A stretch of 64,000 bases of DNA from Segatella copri (GCF_949820605.1 NZ_CATKVU010000006.1:3080001-3144000), one strand, 5' to 3'. Positions 42,183 through 51,679 are shown, counted from the stretch's first letter. Numbers and translations: made by a program. The notes: generated by a model from the sequence alone, not told the origin.

Positions 42183-43168
42183 CCGTTATCCTTGTACCAC
42201 TTGATGGCGAGCTTCACACCTCTTTCCAGTGGATAATGAGGATGATAGCCCAGTTCATCCATGGCTGGCTCAATATCACATCGCCAGTTGCGCTGTTTCA
42301 GAATGTTATACTTATCATTGTTCAGAGCCGACATCTTGCCCGTCATCCTTCCGAGATACTCTCCGAAGAAGGTTACGATGCGCAACACCCAGACAGGCGC
42401 CTTGATGCGTAGCATCCAAGGATTGCCTAACTCCTTTTTTATCAGGTCGCTGAAGGCAGCTGACTGATATACTTCTCCATCGCTGAGGAAGTATTTCCTA
42501 CCGTTCATTCCATGATCCAGAGCCAGGAATACAGCCTGTACCACGTCCTGTACATATACAAAGGTGATGTCCTGGCGCTTGAATCCTACAGCAAAGTCAA
42601 CATGCTGCTTGATGCTCTGCGCCATGAGGAAATAATCTTTTTCTCTAGGACCGTAAACTCCTGTAGGGCGGAGGATGATATAAGGAAAGTTGTTGCCGAT
42701 GCTGTCCAGATAGCGTTCTGCCTCCAACTTACTCTTTCCGTATGCAGTATTTGGCTTAGGAGTATCATGTTCTGAGATTTCCTGATAAGGCTGCTCTTCG
42801 CGGATGGCTCCAAAAATGCTGAGCGAACTGACAAAGACAAATCGCCTGATAGGCATCTGGAGGCGCAGAAGGACGTTCACCAGATGCTTGGTTCCCTCTG
42901 TGTTTACCTTATAAAAGTCCTCTGCATGCAGGCACTTCGTTGCGCCGGCTGCATGCACTATATAGTCGAACTCGTGCGGGGCGAGTTCTTTCTCCAACTC
43001 TTCCTCTGAAGAAAGATTGAGATTGATAAAATGGATGCGCTCGTCTTGCAGATACTTTCTGGAACTGGTAGGGCGTACTGCCGCCCAGGTTTCCATGCCC
43101 TGTCTTAAGGCCTCTTCCACGATGTAGCTGCCGATAAAGCCCGACGCACCCGTTACTAGAATCTTCAT
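42173..43168 (-). CDS. NAD(P)-dependent epimerase/dehydratase (extended SDR)
   Basis: 331 residues. Rossmann motif VTGASGFIGSYIVEEAL at the N-terminus, VHAAGATKCLHAEDFYKVNTEGTKHLVNV, and the catalytic pair in TAYGKSKLEAERYL (YxxxK). RPTGVYGPREKDYF and FVYVQDVVQAV are usual for this family; residues 250-331 form the substrate domain. The ATHCLHA-type loop is near that of 3-beta-HSD-like or dihydroflavonol-reductase-like SDRs. Coupled to a PAP2 gene, which suggests lipid or envelope metabolism, but the substrate is unknown. Confidence 0.87.
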   Translation of the reverse strand: MKILVTGASGFIGSYIVEEALRQGMETWAAVRPTSSRKYLQDERIHFINLNLSSEEELEKELAPHEFDYIVHAAGATKCLHAEDFYKVNTEGTKHLVNVLLRLQMPIRRFVFVSSLSIFGAIREEQPYQEISEHDTPKPNTAYGKSKLEAERYLDSIGNNFPYIILRPTGVYGPREKDYFLMAQSIKQHVDFAVGFKRQDITFVYVQDVVQAVFLALDHGMNGRKYFLSDGEVYQSAAFSDLIKKELGNPWMLRIKAPVWVLRIVTFFGEYLGRMTGKMSALNNDKYNILKQRNWRCDIEPAMDELGYHPHYPLERGVKLAIKWYKDNGWL

Positions 43169-43377
43169 TAATTATTTATAAAATTGCAATTTCGGCTGCA
43201 AAATTACAACAAAAAATCGAGTTATCCTCTATGTTGTGCCAAAATTCTTTCTTTTTCTTTGTGAAATCACTTCTTTATGCCAACTTTGCTGTTATGAATC
43301 AAGTATCTTGCCGCTTAAAAACATATCTGTTTGTCCTATTTAATATAGGTAGAAATTAATATAGGTATAAAATATAG

Positions 43378-43415
43378 ATAGGGCATGAAGCCCACTAATG
43401 AACTTCATGCCCTAT
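43378..43415 (-). terminator. Hairpin ATAGGGCATGAAG / CTTCATGCCCTAT
   Basis: Perfect 13-bp stem with 12-nt loop. No obvious upstream gene ends here on either strand; it may be the terminator of a lost gene or of an unseen small RNA. Confidence 0.55.
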
Positions 43416-43607
43416 ACATAGTCAACATGACTCGTTAATAATTTATAAAGGGAACCATACATGTTTTTTCTTAAAAGATTATAAAAGAGCATTCATTTTA
43501 TGGCTTAACGTACCTAAAGTGACCGCTTACTGTTAAGGAATGCTTCCATCACATACCTTTGGAAATCTGTGTCGGATTTGGACTTGAAGCAAAAACTCCT
43601 TTAAAAA

Positions 43608-43639
43608 TTTGTTTTTTTCATATAAAAACCTTATATTTG
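43608..43639 (+). promoter_or_regulatory. Promoter of the small two-gene unit
   Basis: TTTG (43608-43611), 20-bp spacer, TATATTTG (43632-43639); full consensus, 31 bp before the ATG. Confidence 0.75.
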
Positions 43640-43670
43640 CAGGCGATATTGAAATAAAAAATAAAAAATT

Positions 43671-43874
43671 ATGGGAAAAATCATAGATAAGACGATAACA
43701 AAGATAGTTACAGAAGAGGGTATCTCTCTCTTTCGCCGTGTAACTAAGGTTTTGATGCCAAATGGCAAGTATCGTTATCCTGTAGATTATTTTGATGCAA
43801 CTCCTGGAGTTGTTAAGGTTTCGAAAGAAGAAATGGATAAGGTTGCAATACCTGTTTACAAAAAGTTAATCTAA
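43671..43874 (+). CDS. Small conserved-looking protein, 67 residues, function unknown
   Basis: Begins MGKIIDKTITKIVTEEG and ends DKVAIPVYKKLI; mixed charge, no signal peptide, no membrane segment. A perfect promoter precedes it and the stop codon overlaps the next start (TAATG), so it is very likely a real coding sequence translated together with the following gene. I do not recognise the family. The paired small-gene layout resembles a toxin-antitoxin or a protein with dedicated partner, but nothing in the sequence proves that. Confidence 0.7.
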   Translation: MGKIIDKTITKIVTEEGISLFRRVTKVLMPNGKYRYPVDYFDATPGVVKVSKEEMDKVAIPVYKKLI

Positions 43875-44380
43875 TGGAACGGTTGATGTCTGATGGTTAT
43901 CCTTTTATCTTTCAAATGATAGATAAAAGTGAGAGTGATGAGTATCTGATTCAGACCTTGTAATATAGGTTTAAGTCAGATAAATCCCATCATACCTATA
44001 TCGTAAGAGTTGAATGTTATAAGAAACACGCTTATTGTGTGAAGTTCTTCGATAAGGCAAACATCAACAGTAAAAATAAGTTTAGTCTTCGTTCCAATAC
44101 TTTCGAGGTTAGAACGATACTCTATACAATGTTTCATATCATGTTAGATGTATTGAAGCGAGACGAAAAAGCTTCTTTCTTTTTTATTGGAGCAGAAGAC
44201 GAAAAAGATCAGAATGGAATGGTATCCCGTCGTTTCGTGCTTTCAACGGTTTCTGATGACAAGTTCGAGCATTTTAGAAGAAATGATTTATCACTTTATA
44301 TTCTTGTAAATAAGGAATATGTATCAGATACATCTTCTTATGCTGATGAACTAGCAAATATTGTGCAACAATATTTATAA
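43874..44380 (+). pseudogene. Partner gene interrupted by an in-frame TAA
   Basis: From the ATG at 43874 (sharing a base with the previous stop) the frame reads 29 codons (MERLMSDGYPFIFQMIDKSE..IQTL), meets TAA at 43961-43963, and then goes on open in the same frame for 138 codons (YRFKSDKSHHTYIVRVECYKK, KASFFFIGAEDEKDQNG, ending NIVQQYL) to 44380. Restoring one codon would give a 168-residue soluble protein. A GTG at 44039 could restart translation for the last 113 residues. The compact beta-rich layout recalls small Bacteroidota DUF6169-type proteins, but I am not sure. Called a pseudogene because the 5' part is intact up to one nonsense codon. Confidence 0.7.
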
Positions 44381-44484
44381 GATAATATCCTCATAGAGCG
44401 ACGACAAGTGCAGAGCGATACTCGTGAGTCCCTTTTTAAAGTGGACTCATAGGAACTCAAGTTTCGCAAGTGAGGGAATTGATT

Positions 44485-44600
44485 GAAGTTAAAGAAGTTA
44501 TCACTCCCTACGGTCGTTCGAGAAGTTAAGAGACAATAGTCTTCTTTCGTAAAACGTAGGACATTTGTCCCTTCACTTCCCTCTAACTTCACTTAACTTC
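44485..44600. repeat. MITE-like inverted-repeat element
   Basis: GAAGTTAAAGAAGTTA (44485-44500) and TAACTTCACTTAACTTC (44584-44600) form near-perfect ends of a 116-bp segment; no gene inside. It occupies most of the 369-bp gap between the small unit and pafA. Confidence 0.6.
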
Positions 44601-44701
44601 CCCAAATGCGAAAATTTAGTGACTAAGAATTACTTGAGAGCAATAAGAATGCTTTAACTCTTCTTTCATCCATTTGTAACATGATGGTAATATACTTTGA
44701 A

Positions 44702-44709
44702 TACCTTTG
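44702..44709 (+). promoter_or_regulatory. -7 promoter element of pafA (TACCTTTG)
   Basis: TACCTTTG, 40 bp before the ATG at 44750. TTGTAAC (44674-44680), spaced by 4 from TGGTAAT (44685-44691), lies in place of a consensus -33 box. Confidence 0.55.
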
Positions 44710-44749
44710 CAGCGGAAAAAGTATAACGGTGATTTTTTATAGGAAAGAA

Positions 44750-46375
44750 ATGAATACGGTATTAAGTGTTATTGCGATGGCATTCCTGGGATGCGGAATG
44801 GTTTCTGCCCAGCAGGTAAATGCTTCTAACGTCCAGCGCCCCAAACTGGTAGTGGGCATTGTGGTTGACCAGATGCGATGGGATTATCTCTATCGCTATC
44901 AGAAGCGCTATGGAGAAGGAGGATTCAAGCGATTGCTCAACGAGGGTTTTTCTTGCGAGAATACCCGTATTCCGTATGTTCCATCGGTTACAGCCATCGG
45001 TCATACTTGTCTCTATACCGGTAGTGTGCCTTCCATCCACGGAATCGCCGGAAATAACTTCGTAAAGAATGGTAAGAAGGTGTACTGTACGGATGATGAA
45101 ACCGTGAAAACTGTGGGTGCCAACAGTAAGGCGGGCTTGATGTCGCCACGAAATCTCTGGGTTACTACCCTTGGCGACGAGATGAAGATTGCATCCAATG
45201 GTAGAGCCAAGGTGGTGGGAGTGGCCTTGAAAGACCGTGCTTCCATCCTTCCTGCAGGTCATAATCCCAACGGCGCCTACTGGTTTGATGATGAGAGCGG
45301 TAAGTTCATCACCAGTTCTTACTATATGAACCAGTTGCCAAAGTGGGTGGATGCTTTCAACAACCAGCATCTGCCTGAGCGTTATCTTTCGGAAAAATGG
45401 AGCACTCTCTATCCTGAGAATACCTACATCGAGAGTACAGAAGATGAGAACGAGTACGAGGATGGAATCTGCAAGGACGTGAAAGCTACGTTGCCGCTCA
45501 ATCTCCCTGCCCTTTATAAGAAATACGGTTATGAAATCATCAGAAAGACTCCTTTCGGTAATTCGCTGACGATAGATTTGGCGAAGGCTGCGATAGATGG
45601 AGAGCAGTTGGGGGCTGATGATGAAACCGACTTGCTGGCAGTAAGCTGTTCCAGCGCGGATTATATCGGTCATCAGGTGGGAACGCATGCGGTAGAAATC
45701 GAGGATACGTATCTGCGACTTGACAAGGCGATAGCCGATTTCCTTTCTTATCTTGATGAGAAGGTGGGCAAGGGGAATTATCTGGTTTTCCTGAGTGCCG
45801 ATCATGGAGCGATGAACAACGCCCGTTTCCTGCAAGACCGCCGCATTCCTGCGGGCAGCTGGAATGGTGATGCTGTGGCTAAGAAACTGAACCAGACTCT
45901 GGCTAAGGAGTATCCTAACGTGGGTGATCTGGTGAAGACCGTGATGAACTATCAGGTGTTTTTCAATCGAAACATCATACAGGAAAACAAGTTAGACTTC
46001 GTCAAAATCAAGCAGAGCGTGGTGGATGTTTTGAAGGAAGACAGCTGCGTGCAGTATGCCTGCGATATGGAGAAGACGATGACCGAGAGTATTCCTGAGG
46101 ATGTGAAGACGCGTATAGTAAATGGTTACAACCGTGAGCGTAGCGGTGATGTGGCCATCGTATTGAAGCCGAACTACTATGCCCACGGCATGAAGGGAAC
46201 CGATCATGGTGAGTGGAATCCATACGACACCCACATTCCTTTGATTTTCATGGGTTGGGGAATCCAGCACGGTGCAACCACCAAGCAGACTTTCATGACC
46301 GATATTGTTCCAACCATCGCCGCCCTGCTTCATGTTCAGGCGCCTAATGGTTGTGTAGGCCAGCCGATATTCTAG
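44750..46375 (+). CDS. pafA: Alkaline phosphatase, PafA type
   Basis: 541 residues from ATG 44750; an in-frame ATG at 44681 lies upstream of the promoter and is rejected. Signal peptide MNTVLSVIAMAFLGCGMVSAQQ. Alkaline phosphatase superfamily metal and active site residues: VVDQMRWDYL (D), the nucleophile Thr in PSVTAIGHTCLYTG (about T81), GNNF, the K/R pair in VALKDRAS, SSADYIGHQVG (D, H), LSADHGAM (D, H) and GTDHGEWNPYD (H). These match calcium-independent PafA of Bacteroidota, which removes phosphate from many monoesters in the periplasm. It sits next to a phosphodiesterase-bearing SusCD locus and a Na/Pi cotransporter. Confidence 0.9.
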   Translation: MNTVLSVIAMAFLGCGMVSAQQVNASNVQRPKLVVGIVVDQMRWDYLYRYQKRYGEGGFKRLLNEGFSCENTRIPYVPSVTAIGHTCLYTGSVPSIHGIAGNNFVKNGKKVYCTDDETVKTVGANSKAGLMSPRNLWVTTLGDEMKIASNGRAKVVGVALKDRASILPAGHNPNGAYWFDDESGKFITSSYYMNQLPKWVDAFNNQHLPERYLSEKWSTLYPENTYIESTEDENEYEDGICKDVKATLPLNLPALYKKYGYEIIRKTPFGNSLTIDLAKAAIDGEQLGADDETDLLAVSCSSADYIGHQVGTHAVEIEDTYLRLDKAIADFLSYLDEKVGKGNYLVFLSADHGAMNNARFLQDRRIPAGSWNGDAVAKKLNQTLAKEYPNVGDLVKTVMNYQVFFNRNIIQENKLDFVKIKQSVVDVLKEDSCVQYACDMEKTMTESIPEDVKTRIVNGYNRERSGDVAIVLKPNYYAHGMKGTDHGEWNPYDTHIPLIFMGWGIQHGATTKQTFMTDIVPTIAALLHVQAPNGCVGQPIF

Positions 46376-46392
46376 ATTTTGATTTTATGTTT

Positions 46393-46418
46393 CTGAGCCT
46401 TATTCCTGAGCCTTATTC
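46393..46418 (+). repeat. 13-bp perfect tandem repeat (CTGAGCCTTATTC x2)
   Basis: 46393-46405 and 46406-46418 are identical, between pafA and susC. Just downstream is TGTTATAATAGTGTTGCGG (46432-46450), a weak 11-bp-period repeat. Confidence 0.7.
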
Positions 46419-46484
46419 CGAATCCCGATTCTGTTATAATAGTGTTGCGGAATTAAGGATATAATCATAATTCTTTGTTTTAAC

Positions 46485-46528
46485 ATGTTTAAAAATTACA
46501 TTCACAATGTTTAAAAATTACATTCACA
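46485..46528 (+). repeat. Exact 22-bp tandem duplication across the susC start codon
   Basis: 46485-46506 and 46507-46528 are identical and both start ATGTTTAAAAATTAC. The first copy is out of frame with the second: its ATG opens only a nine-codon ORF that stops within the second copy. The second copy holds the real start. Confidence 0.9.
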
Positions 46529-49500
46529 CCATGCTATTCTTTATCGGAGCGGCAGCGGTGCCGCTGCACTCGTCTGCCGAAAACGGCCCCGAGACTGGCG
46601 GAACACAGGGCGTACAACAGGCCGTACAGCCTGCGGTGAAGCAGATTAGAGGCTTTATCGGCGATGAAAATGGCGACCCCATAATCGGTGCAACAGTGCT
46701 CGAAAAGGGCAAAACCAACGGAACCGCCACCGATGTTGACGGAACCTTTACGCTGAACGTACAGCCGAACGCCACGCTTGTAGTCTCTTATGTGGGTTAC
46801 AAGACCAAGGAGGTGCGCGTGAACAACCGCGTTTTCATAACCACAGGCCTTATTCCCGAGGAAAAATCGCTTGATGAGGTGGTTGTAGTTGGCTTCGGCA
46901 AGCAGAAGAAAGAGTCGCTCGTGGGTGCCGTGCAGGCCGTTAAGCCAGAAGATTTGAAGATGACTTCAAGCTCACTGACAACTTCTTTTGCGGGCAATGT
47001 TCCGGGAATAATCGCACGTCAGACCACCGGCGAGCCCGGTTACGACAATGCCGAGTTCTATATTCGTGGCATTTCTACCTTCGGTTCCAACACTCAGCCG
47101 CTCATAATCCTTGACGGAGTGGAGATTAACAGCACCATGCTCAACAACATTCCGCCTGAGTCTATAGAGTCGTTCTCGGTGCTGAAAGACGCCACGGCAA
47201 CCTCTCTTTACGGCTCGCGCGGTGCAAACGGCGTGATCATCGTAAACACCCGTGCGGGTCAGGCATCAGAGAAGATGAAGCTGAACATACGCTTTGACAA
47301 CACCTTCTCAATGCCTACGGCCGTTCAGGACATGGCCGACGGACCCACATACATGCGGATGTTCAACGAAGCAAGCAAGAATGATGCCCGCGTGGCAGGC
47401 TCTACTTATGAGCAGCCGTACTCTGACGAGCGCATTCAGAACACGATAAACCACGCCAATCCTTACCTCTTTCCTGACGTGAACTGGTACGACATGCTCT
47501 TCAAAGACTTTGCCTCGAACCAGAATCTCAACATAAACATGAAGGGCGGAACCCGTTTCATTGACTATTTCCTAAACGCAGGCATTTTCTATGAGAACGG
47601 AATAATGCGCCAACCCAAAGAGGCGCAGGCGCTCGACGTGGGTATGCGCAGCAAGAAATACTTGTTCCAGAGCAACGTTTCGGCCCGTCTCACACCAACA
47701 ACTAAGGTGTCTCTGAACATGAATACGCAGCTTTTTTTCTATCACGGACCAAAGGCTTCAACGTCAAACCTGTTCAATTATTCAATGACGGTTAATCCTG
47801 TAGCCTTCCCGGCTACGCTTCCCGCCGAGGAGGGAGACACATTTGTGCGTTACGGAAATGGCACACGGCAGGGTGTAGGCGGACTTTTCAACAATCCGTA
47901 TGCCGAGCTTAGCAGCGGCTACACTGAGCGCAACTACGTTTATTCAACCACCGCTTTCAGCGTGGATCAAGACTTGAAGTTCATTACTCCTGGACTTAAA
48001 GCCAGTGCTTTGGCATCTTTCTACAATTACAGCTTCAACTGGCTTGACCACTGGATTGTGCCTTTCTACTACAAAGTGGGCGATGGCTACACGCAGAATC
48101 CCGACGGTTCATTCAACTACACCACCGAGTCGATAGGTACACCGGGGCAGCCCTACCTGCAATCAAACTCAGGACGCGACCCGACGGAGAGCGTATGGTC
48201 GCTTCAGGGTACTCTTGACTACGCCCGTACCTTTGGTAAACACGACATCGGAGCCACTTTTGTGTACCACATGAAGGAAACCAAGAAGGTGGCAAACGGC
48301 GGAACCGAGTATGACCTTCTGCCTTACCGTGAGCAAGGACTGGCAGGCCGTCTTACCTATAACTACGACCACCGTTACCTGCTTGAGGCCACTTTTGGTT
48401 ACAACGGCTCCGAGAACTTCATCAGCGGGCAGCGTTTCGGCTTCTTCCCCGCAGTGGCTTTAGGCTGGACAATATCAAACGAGACCTTCTTTAAACCACT
48501 CAAAGAGGTGGTTAACAACTTAAAGTTGCGCGGCTCTTACGGTCTTGTAGGCAATGATGCACTCTCTGAGAGATTCCCATACGTAACCACTGTTGACATG
48601 AGCGGAAAAGGTGGATGGTGGATTGGTGACGGTTACGTGAACAACGCGGTGCCGGTTGTGACAAAGTATGGTAATTCTTTCGCCACATGGGAAAAGTCAA
48701 AGAAGTTCAACTTCGGTGTTGACATGACATTGTTCGGTGGTCTTGACCTTACTGTAGATGTGTTCAGCGAGAAGCGAACAGGCATTTTCATGCAGCGTCA
48801 AGCACTTCTTTCTGCCGCAGGTTATGGCTCCGCACTGCCTTACGCCAATATCGGAGCGGTTAAGAACCATGGCGTTGACGTTAGTGCAAGTTATCAGAAA
48901 GCGTTTAATAAAGACTTTACAGTGCGGCTGAACGGCAGTTTTACTTATGCCCACAATGAGATTACGAATGTTGATGAGCCTGCAAACATCGATTCTTACT
49001 ACTCCCGCGTAGGTCATCCTATAAACAGTATCCGTGGTCTTATTGCCGAGGGTATCTTCACTTCGCAGGAGGAAATAGACAATGCTCCGGTGCAAAACCT
49101 GGGCTCTACTCCTGTTGTTGGTGACATAAAATACAAGGACCTGAACGGTGACAGAACTGTTGATGCCAGCGATTACACTACAATCGGCCACCCCGAAATA
49201 CCCGAAATAATCTACGGATTAGGCGGAACCGTGAAGTACAAGAAGTGGGATTTGTCATTGTTCTTCCAAGGTTCGGGCAACGTAAGTCTGCTTATGAGCA
49301 ACATACAGCCTTTTGTCGACAAGTCAGGCGATGGTATGAACATTGCAAAATACATTGTTGACAACCACTGGTCGGAGGAAAACAATGTGGCAAATGCCGC
49401 TTATCCGCGCCTGTCAACCACGTATGTGCAGAACAACGTGGTGCCCAGCACGTTCTATTTGCGTAACGCCAGCTACCTCAGACTGAAGAATGCCGAGCTG

Positions 49501-49659
49501 GGTTACACCTTCACGCCGTGGCTACGGGCATACGTAGCGGGCACAAACCTGCTGACCATTTCGCCATTCAGCACCTGGGACCCTGAAATGGGAAGCGGAA
49601 ACGGACTGAAATATCCTATCCAGCGCACAGTGAAAATTGGAGTTCAGTTCAATTATTAA
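46507..49659 (+). CDS. SusC-like TonB-dependent outer-membrane transporter
   Basis: 1050 residues. A signal peptide (to about residue 25, FFIGAAAVPLHSSAENG) precedes a carboxypeptidase-regulatory-like domain (GFIGDENGDPIIGATVLEKG), a TonB box-like DEVVVVGFGKQKKESLVG, the plug (about 135-270, IRGISTFGSNTQPLIILDGVEI, SVLKDATATSLYGSRGANGVII) and a 22-strand barrel ending in VKIGVQFNY. It imports a ligand captured by the SusD partner, using TonB energy. The next gene is susD-like, then a glycerophosphodiesterase, so the ligand is probably a glycerophosphodiester rather than a simple glycan (inference). Asp is mostly GAC here, unlike the GAT-rich flanks. Confidence 0.95.
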   Translation: MFKNYIHTMLFFIGAAAVPLHSSAENGPETGGTQGVQQAVQPAVKQIRGFIGDENGDPIIGATVLEKGKTNGTATDVDGTFTLNVQPNATLVVSYVGYKTKEVRVNNRVFITTGLIPEEKSLDEVVVVGFGKQKKESLVGAVQAVKPEDLKMTSSSLTTSFAGNVPGIIARQTTGEPGYDNAEFYIRGISTFGSNTQPLIILDGVEINSTMLNNIPPESIESFSVLKDATATSLYGSRGANGVIIVNTRAGQASEKMKLNIRFDNTFSMPTAVQDMADGPTYMRMFNEASKNDARVAGSTYEQPYSDERIQNTINHANPYLFPDVNWYDMLFKDFASNQNLNINMKGGTRFIDYFLNAGIFYENGIMRQPKEAQALDVGMRSKKYLFQSNVSARLTPTTKVSLNMNTQLFFYHGPKASTSNLFNYSMTVNPVAFPATLPAEEGDTFVRYGNGTRQGVGGLFNNPYAELSSGYTERNYVYSTTAFSVDQDLKFITPGLKASALASFYNYSFNWLDHWIVPFYYKVGDGYTQNPDGSFNYTTESIGTPGQPYLQSNSGRDPTESVWSLQGTLDYARTFGKHDIGATFVYHMKETKKVANGGTEYDLLPYREQGLAGRLTYNYDHRYLLEATFGYNGSENFISGQRFGFFPAVALGWTISNETFFKPLKEVVNNLKLRGSYGLVGNDALSERFPYVTTVDMSGKGGWWIGDGYVNNAVPVVTKYGNSFATWEKSKKFNFGVDMTLFGGLDLTVDVFSEKRTGIFMQRQALLSAAGYGSALPYANIGAVKNHGVDVSASYQKAFNKDFTVRLNGSFTYAHNEITNVDEPANIDSYYSRVGHPINSIRGLIAEGIFTSQEEIDNAPVQNLGSTPVVGDIKYKDLNGDRTVDASDYTTIGHPEIPEIIYGLGGTVKYKKWDLSLFFQGSGNVSLLMSNIQPFVDKSGDGMNIAKYIVDNHWSEENNVANAAYPRLSTTYVQNNVVPSTFYLRNASYLRLKNAELGYTFTPWLRAYVAGTNLLTISPFSTWDPEMGSGNGLKYPIQRTVKIGVQFNY

Positions 49660-49680
49660 GCAATTTTAAACATTTAAGAA

Positions 49681-51588
49681 ATGATACTTAACAACATAAA
49701 ATACTTCGTTCTGACGGTTGCCGCGGTAGCTTTTTCCTCGTGCGACTATCTTGACGTGGTGCCCGAAGGCACTCCCACGATAAACGATGTTTACAAAACG
49801 CAAACGCAAGCCGAGAAGATGGTGATTGGCTGCTACAAGGAAATACCTAATTATTTTCATCCCCAACAGTTCCCGGATGCCACCGGAGCCGATGAGTTCA
49901 TTGTGGGTTACAGGGGTACAACCCGCTGGTTTCACTATAAAAGTCTTATGAACGGGCAGGAGTCGCCCAGCAGTACGTACTACGGACTTTGGAGCAACAA
50001 CGCCACAAATTATCCGACCGGCGCAGTTAAGAAGGACATCTGGGGTGCCATTCGCAACTGTTACAACGTACTGAACAATCTTGACCGCGTGCCGGGAATA
50101 ACCGAGGAAAACAAGAATCATTGGAAGGGTGAGGCGCTGTTTCTCATTGCTTATTATCACCAGATAATGCTTGAGTACTACGGTCCGATATTCCTCATCA
50201 AGTCGGAGGAAAGCCCTTCGATGTCAACCGAACTCATGCGCAGTCCTTACGATGAGTGTGTGGACTTCATTGCCGAAAAGTATGACGAGGCCGCAAAGCT
50301 GTTGCCGGCACAACAGAGCAGCGGAAACCGCGACCGCGCAACTGCCGCAACCGCTCTAGGGTACAAGGCACGACTATTGCTTTACGCCGCCTCGCCACTT
50401 GTTAATGGCGACACGGATTTTTATTCTGACTTCAAGAACCCTGACGGAACGCCGCTGATGAATCTCACTTATGACCGCGAGAAGTGGAAAAAGGCCATGG
50501 ATGCCGCCGAGGCAGCCATAACCTACTGCGAGGCCAACGGCTATAAACTGTACGGCGGTACCACAACCGACCCCGTGCAGGGTGCCCGCAACTACCACTC
50601 GGCCTTTGTAGGTGACAATGCCGGAGGCTTTAACAACTGGGACGAGATTTTGTTCGGTCTTGCCGACCAGGGCACAATCACCTATTGCATCAAGAATATC
50701 GCACCGCGTGTCGGCTTTAAAAAATACAGTTCAAAGGGCTTCCGTGGTTACATGGTGCCCACCTGGAGCTGTGTGCAGCGTTATTTCACCGCGAAGGGAC
50801 TGCCCCTGGCCGATGACCCCGACACCAAGAACCTGAACCCGGAGACGATTGTTGACGCACCGTGGTTCCCCGGTGAGAAGACATCAATCATACATGTGAA
50901 CCGCGAACCGCGCTTCTACGCATCTGTGGGTTACGACCGTGGCCCCTACGAGGTGCAGAACGGAATCATGATGCTGAAATGTCGGCGCGGTGAACCCCAG
51001 CAGGATGACGGCATAGTTAAGAACGAATATCAGTCAAACAACGGTTACTACTGTCAGAAATGGGTATCAAAATACGATTCGTATGACGTGACCAGCGACA
51101 AGATAACCTACAACAAATGGGTCTTCCCTTACCTGCGCATGGCAGAACTTTACCTCGACTACGTTGAGGCCGACTTTGAATACAATAAGAAACTCAGCGC
51201 AAAGAGTCTGGCGTACCTCGACAAAATACGTGCGCGCTGCGGACTTCCGACCTTTGAGAAGTCATGGAGCTATGCCGGCGGAATACCGGCCGACGAGGCG
51301 AAACTGCGCAGCGTGATTCACGATGAACGCTCAAACGAGCTTGCAATGGAGGGCCGCCGCTTCCACGACATTCGCCGCTGGAAGATTGCCGAGAAGGAAA
51401 TCAACCCCAAGGAGAAGTCGTGGACGCTGTCAGGAAAGACAGCCGAAACCTTCTACAAGGTAACGGACATGGAGGACGGAAGTGAGATTGACCGCTCACA
51501 GTTCAAGGCTCCGCGCAACTACTGGCTTGCAATTCCTCTCGATCAGATACAGATTGACCCCAACCTCGTGCAGAATCCGGGGTACTAA
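49681..51588 (+). CDS. SusD/RagB-like surface lipoprotein
   Basis: 635 residues. Lipoprotein signal with lipobox FSSC (about residue 21), then the SusD N-terminal motif DYLDVVPEGTPTINDVY, and RGTTRWFHYKSL. TPR-type helices and the C-terminal family block (PYLRMAELYLDYVEADFEYN, DKIRARCGLPTF, IHDERSNELAMEGRRFHDIRRWK) are all present. It binds the substrate at the cell surface and hands it to SusC. 21 bp after susC, same transcript. Length is above the ~550-600 usual for SusD. Confidence 0.95.
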   Translation: MILNNIKYFVLTVAAVAFSSCDYLDVVPEGTPTINDVYKTQTQAEKMVIGCYKEIPNYFHPQQFPDATGADEFIVGYRGTTRWFHYKSLMNGQESPSSTYYGLWSNNATNYPTGAVKKDIWGAIRNCYNVLNNLDRVPGITEENKNHWKGEALFLIAYYHQIMLEYYGPIFLIKSEESPSMSTELMRSPYDECVDFIAEKYDEAAKLLPAQQSSGNRDRATAATALGYKARLLLYAASPLVNGDTDFYSDFKNPDGTPLMNLTYDREKWKKAMDAAEAAITYCEANGYKLYGGTTTDPVQGARNYHSAFVGDNAGGFNNWDEILFGLADQGTITYCIKNIAPRVGFKKYSSKGFRGYMVPTWSCVQRYFTAKGLPLADDPDTKNLNPETIVDAPWFPGEKTSIIHVNREPRFYASVGYDRGPYEVQNGIMMLKCRRGEPQQDDGIVKNEYQSNNGYYCQKWVSKYDSYDVTSDKITYNKWVFPYLRMAELYLDYVEADFEYNKKLSAKSLAYLDKIRARCGLPTFEKSWSYAGGIPADEAKLRSVIHDERSNELAMEGRRFHDIRRWKIAEKEINPKEKSWTLSGKTAETFYKVTDMEDGSEIDRSQFKAPRNYWLAIPLDQIQIDPNLVQNPGY

Positions 51589-51646
51589 ATTGCTGACACA
51601 CTGTTTAATTAGTATTTGACAATTAGCAATTAGCATTTAGAACCTT

Positions 51647-51679
51647 TGCCGCTTGTTCCTTTATAAAGGACCAGCGGCT
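51647..51679 (+). terminator. Hairpin after susD
   Basis: GCCGCT and AGCGGC ends with an inner TTCCTTTATAAAGGA stem; followed by TGAGGTTTTGG. Weak T-run, so it could be a processing or attenuator site between susD and the phosphodiesterase gene. Confidence 0.5.

Larger units (their letters stand above)
43169..43670. other. Intergenic region, 502 bp
   Basis: It holds a minus-strand promoter element TAATTTTG (43199-43206) for the epimerase gene, direct repeats TAATATAGGTA near 43341-43370, the hairpin at 43378, a split inverted repeat GCATTC...CTTAAC / GTTAAG-GAATGC between about 43489 and 43544, and the promoter at 43608. I found no ORF or RNA family. Confidence 0.5.

Noticed and set aside
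43961..43963. Programmed read-through or recoding of the TAA
   Set aside because: TAA is the least leaky stop, with no SECIS- or pseudoknot-like structure seen downstream; a nonsense mutation is simpler.
44762..45835. 357-codon minus-strand frame opposite pafA
   Set aside because: Antisense shadow of pafA, whose active-site residues are all in the plus frame.
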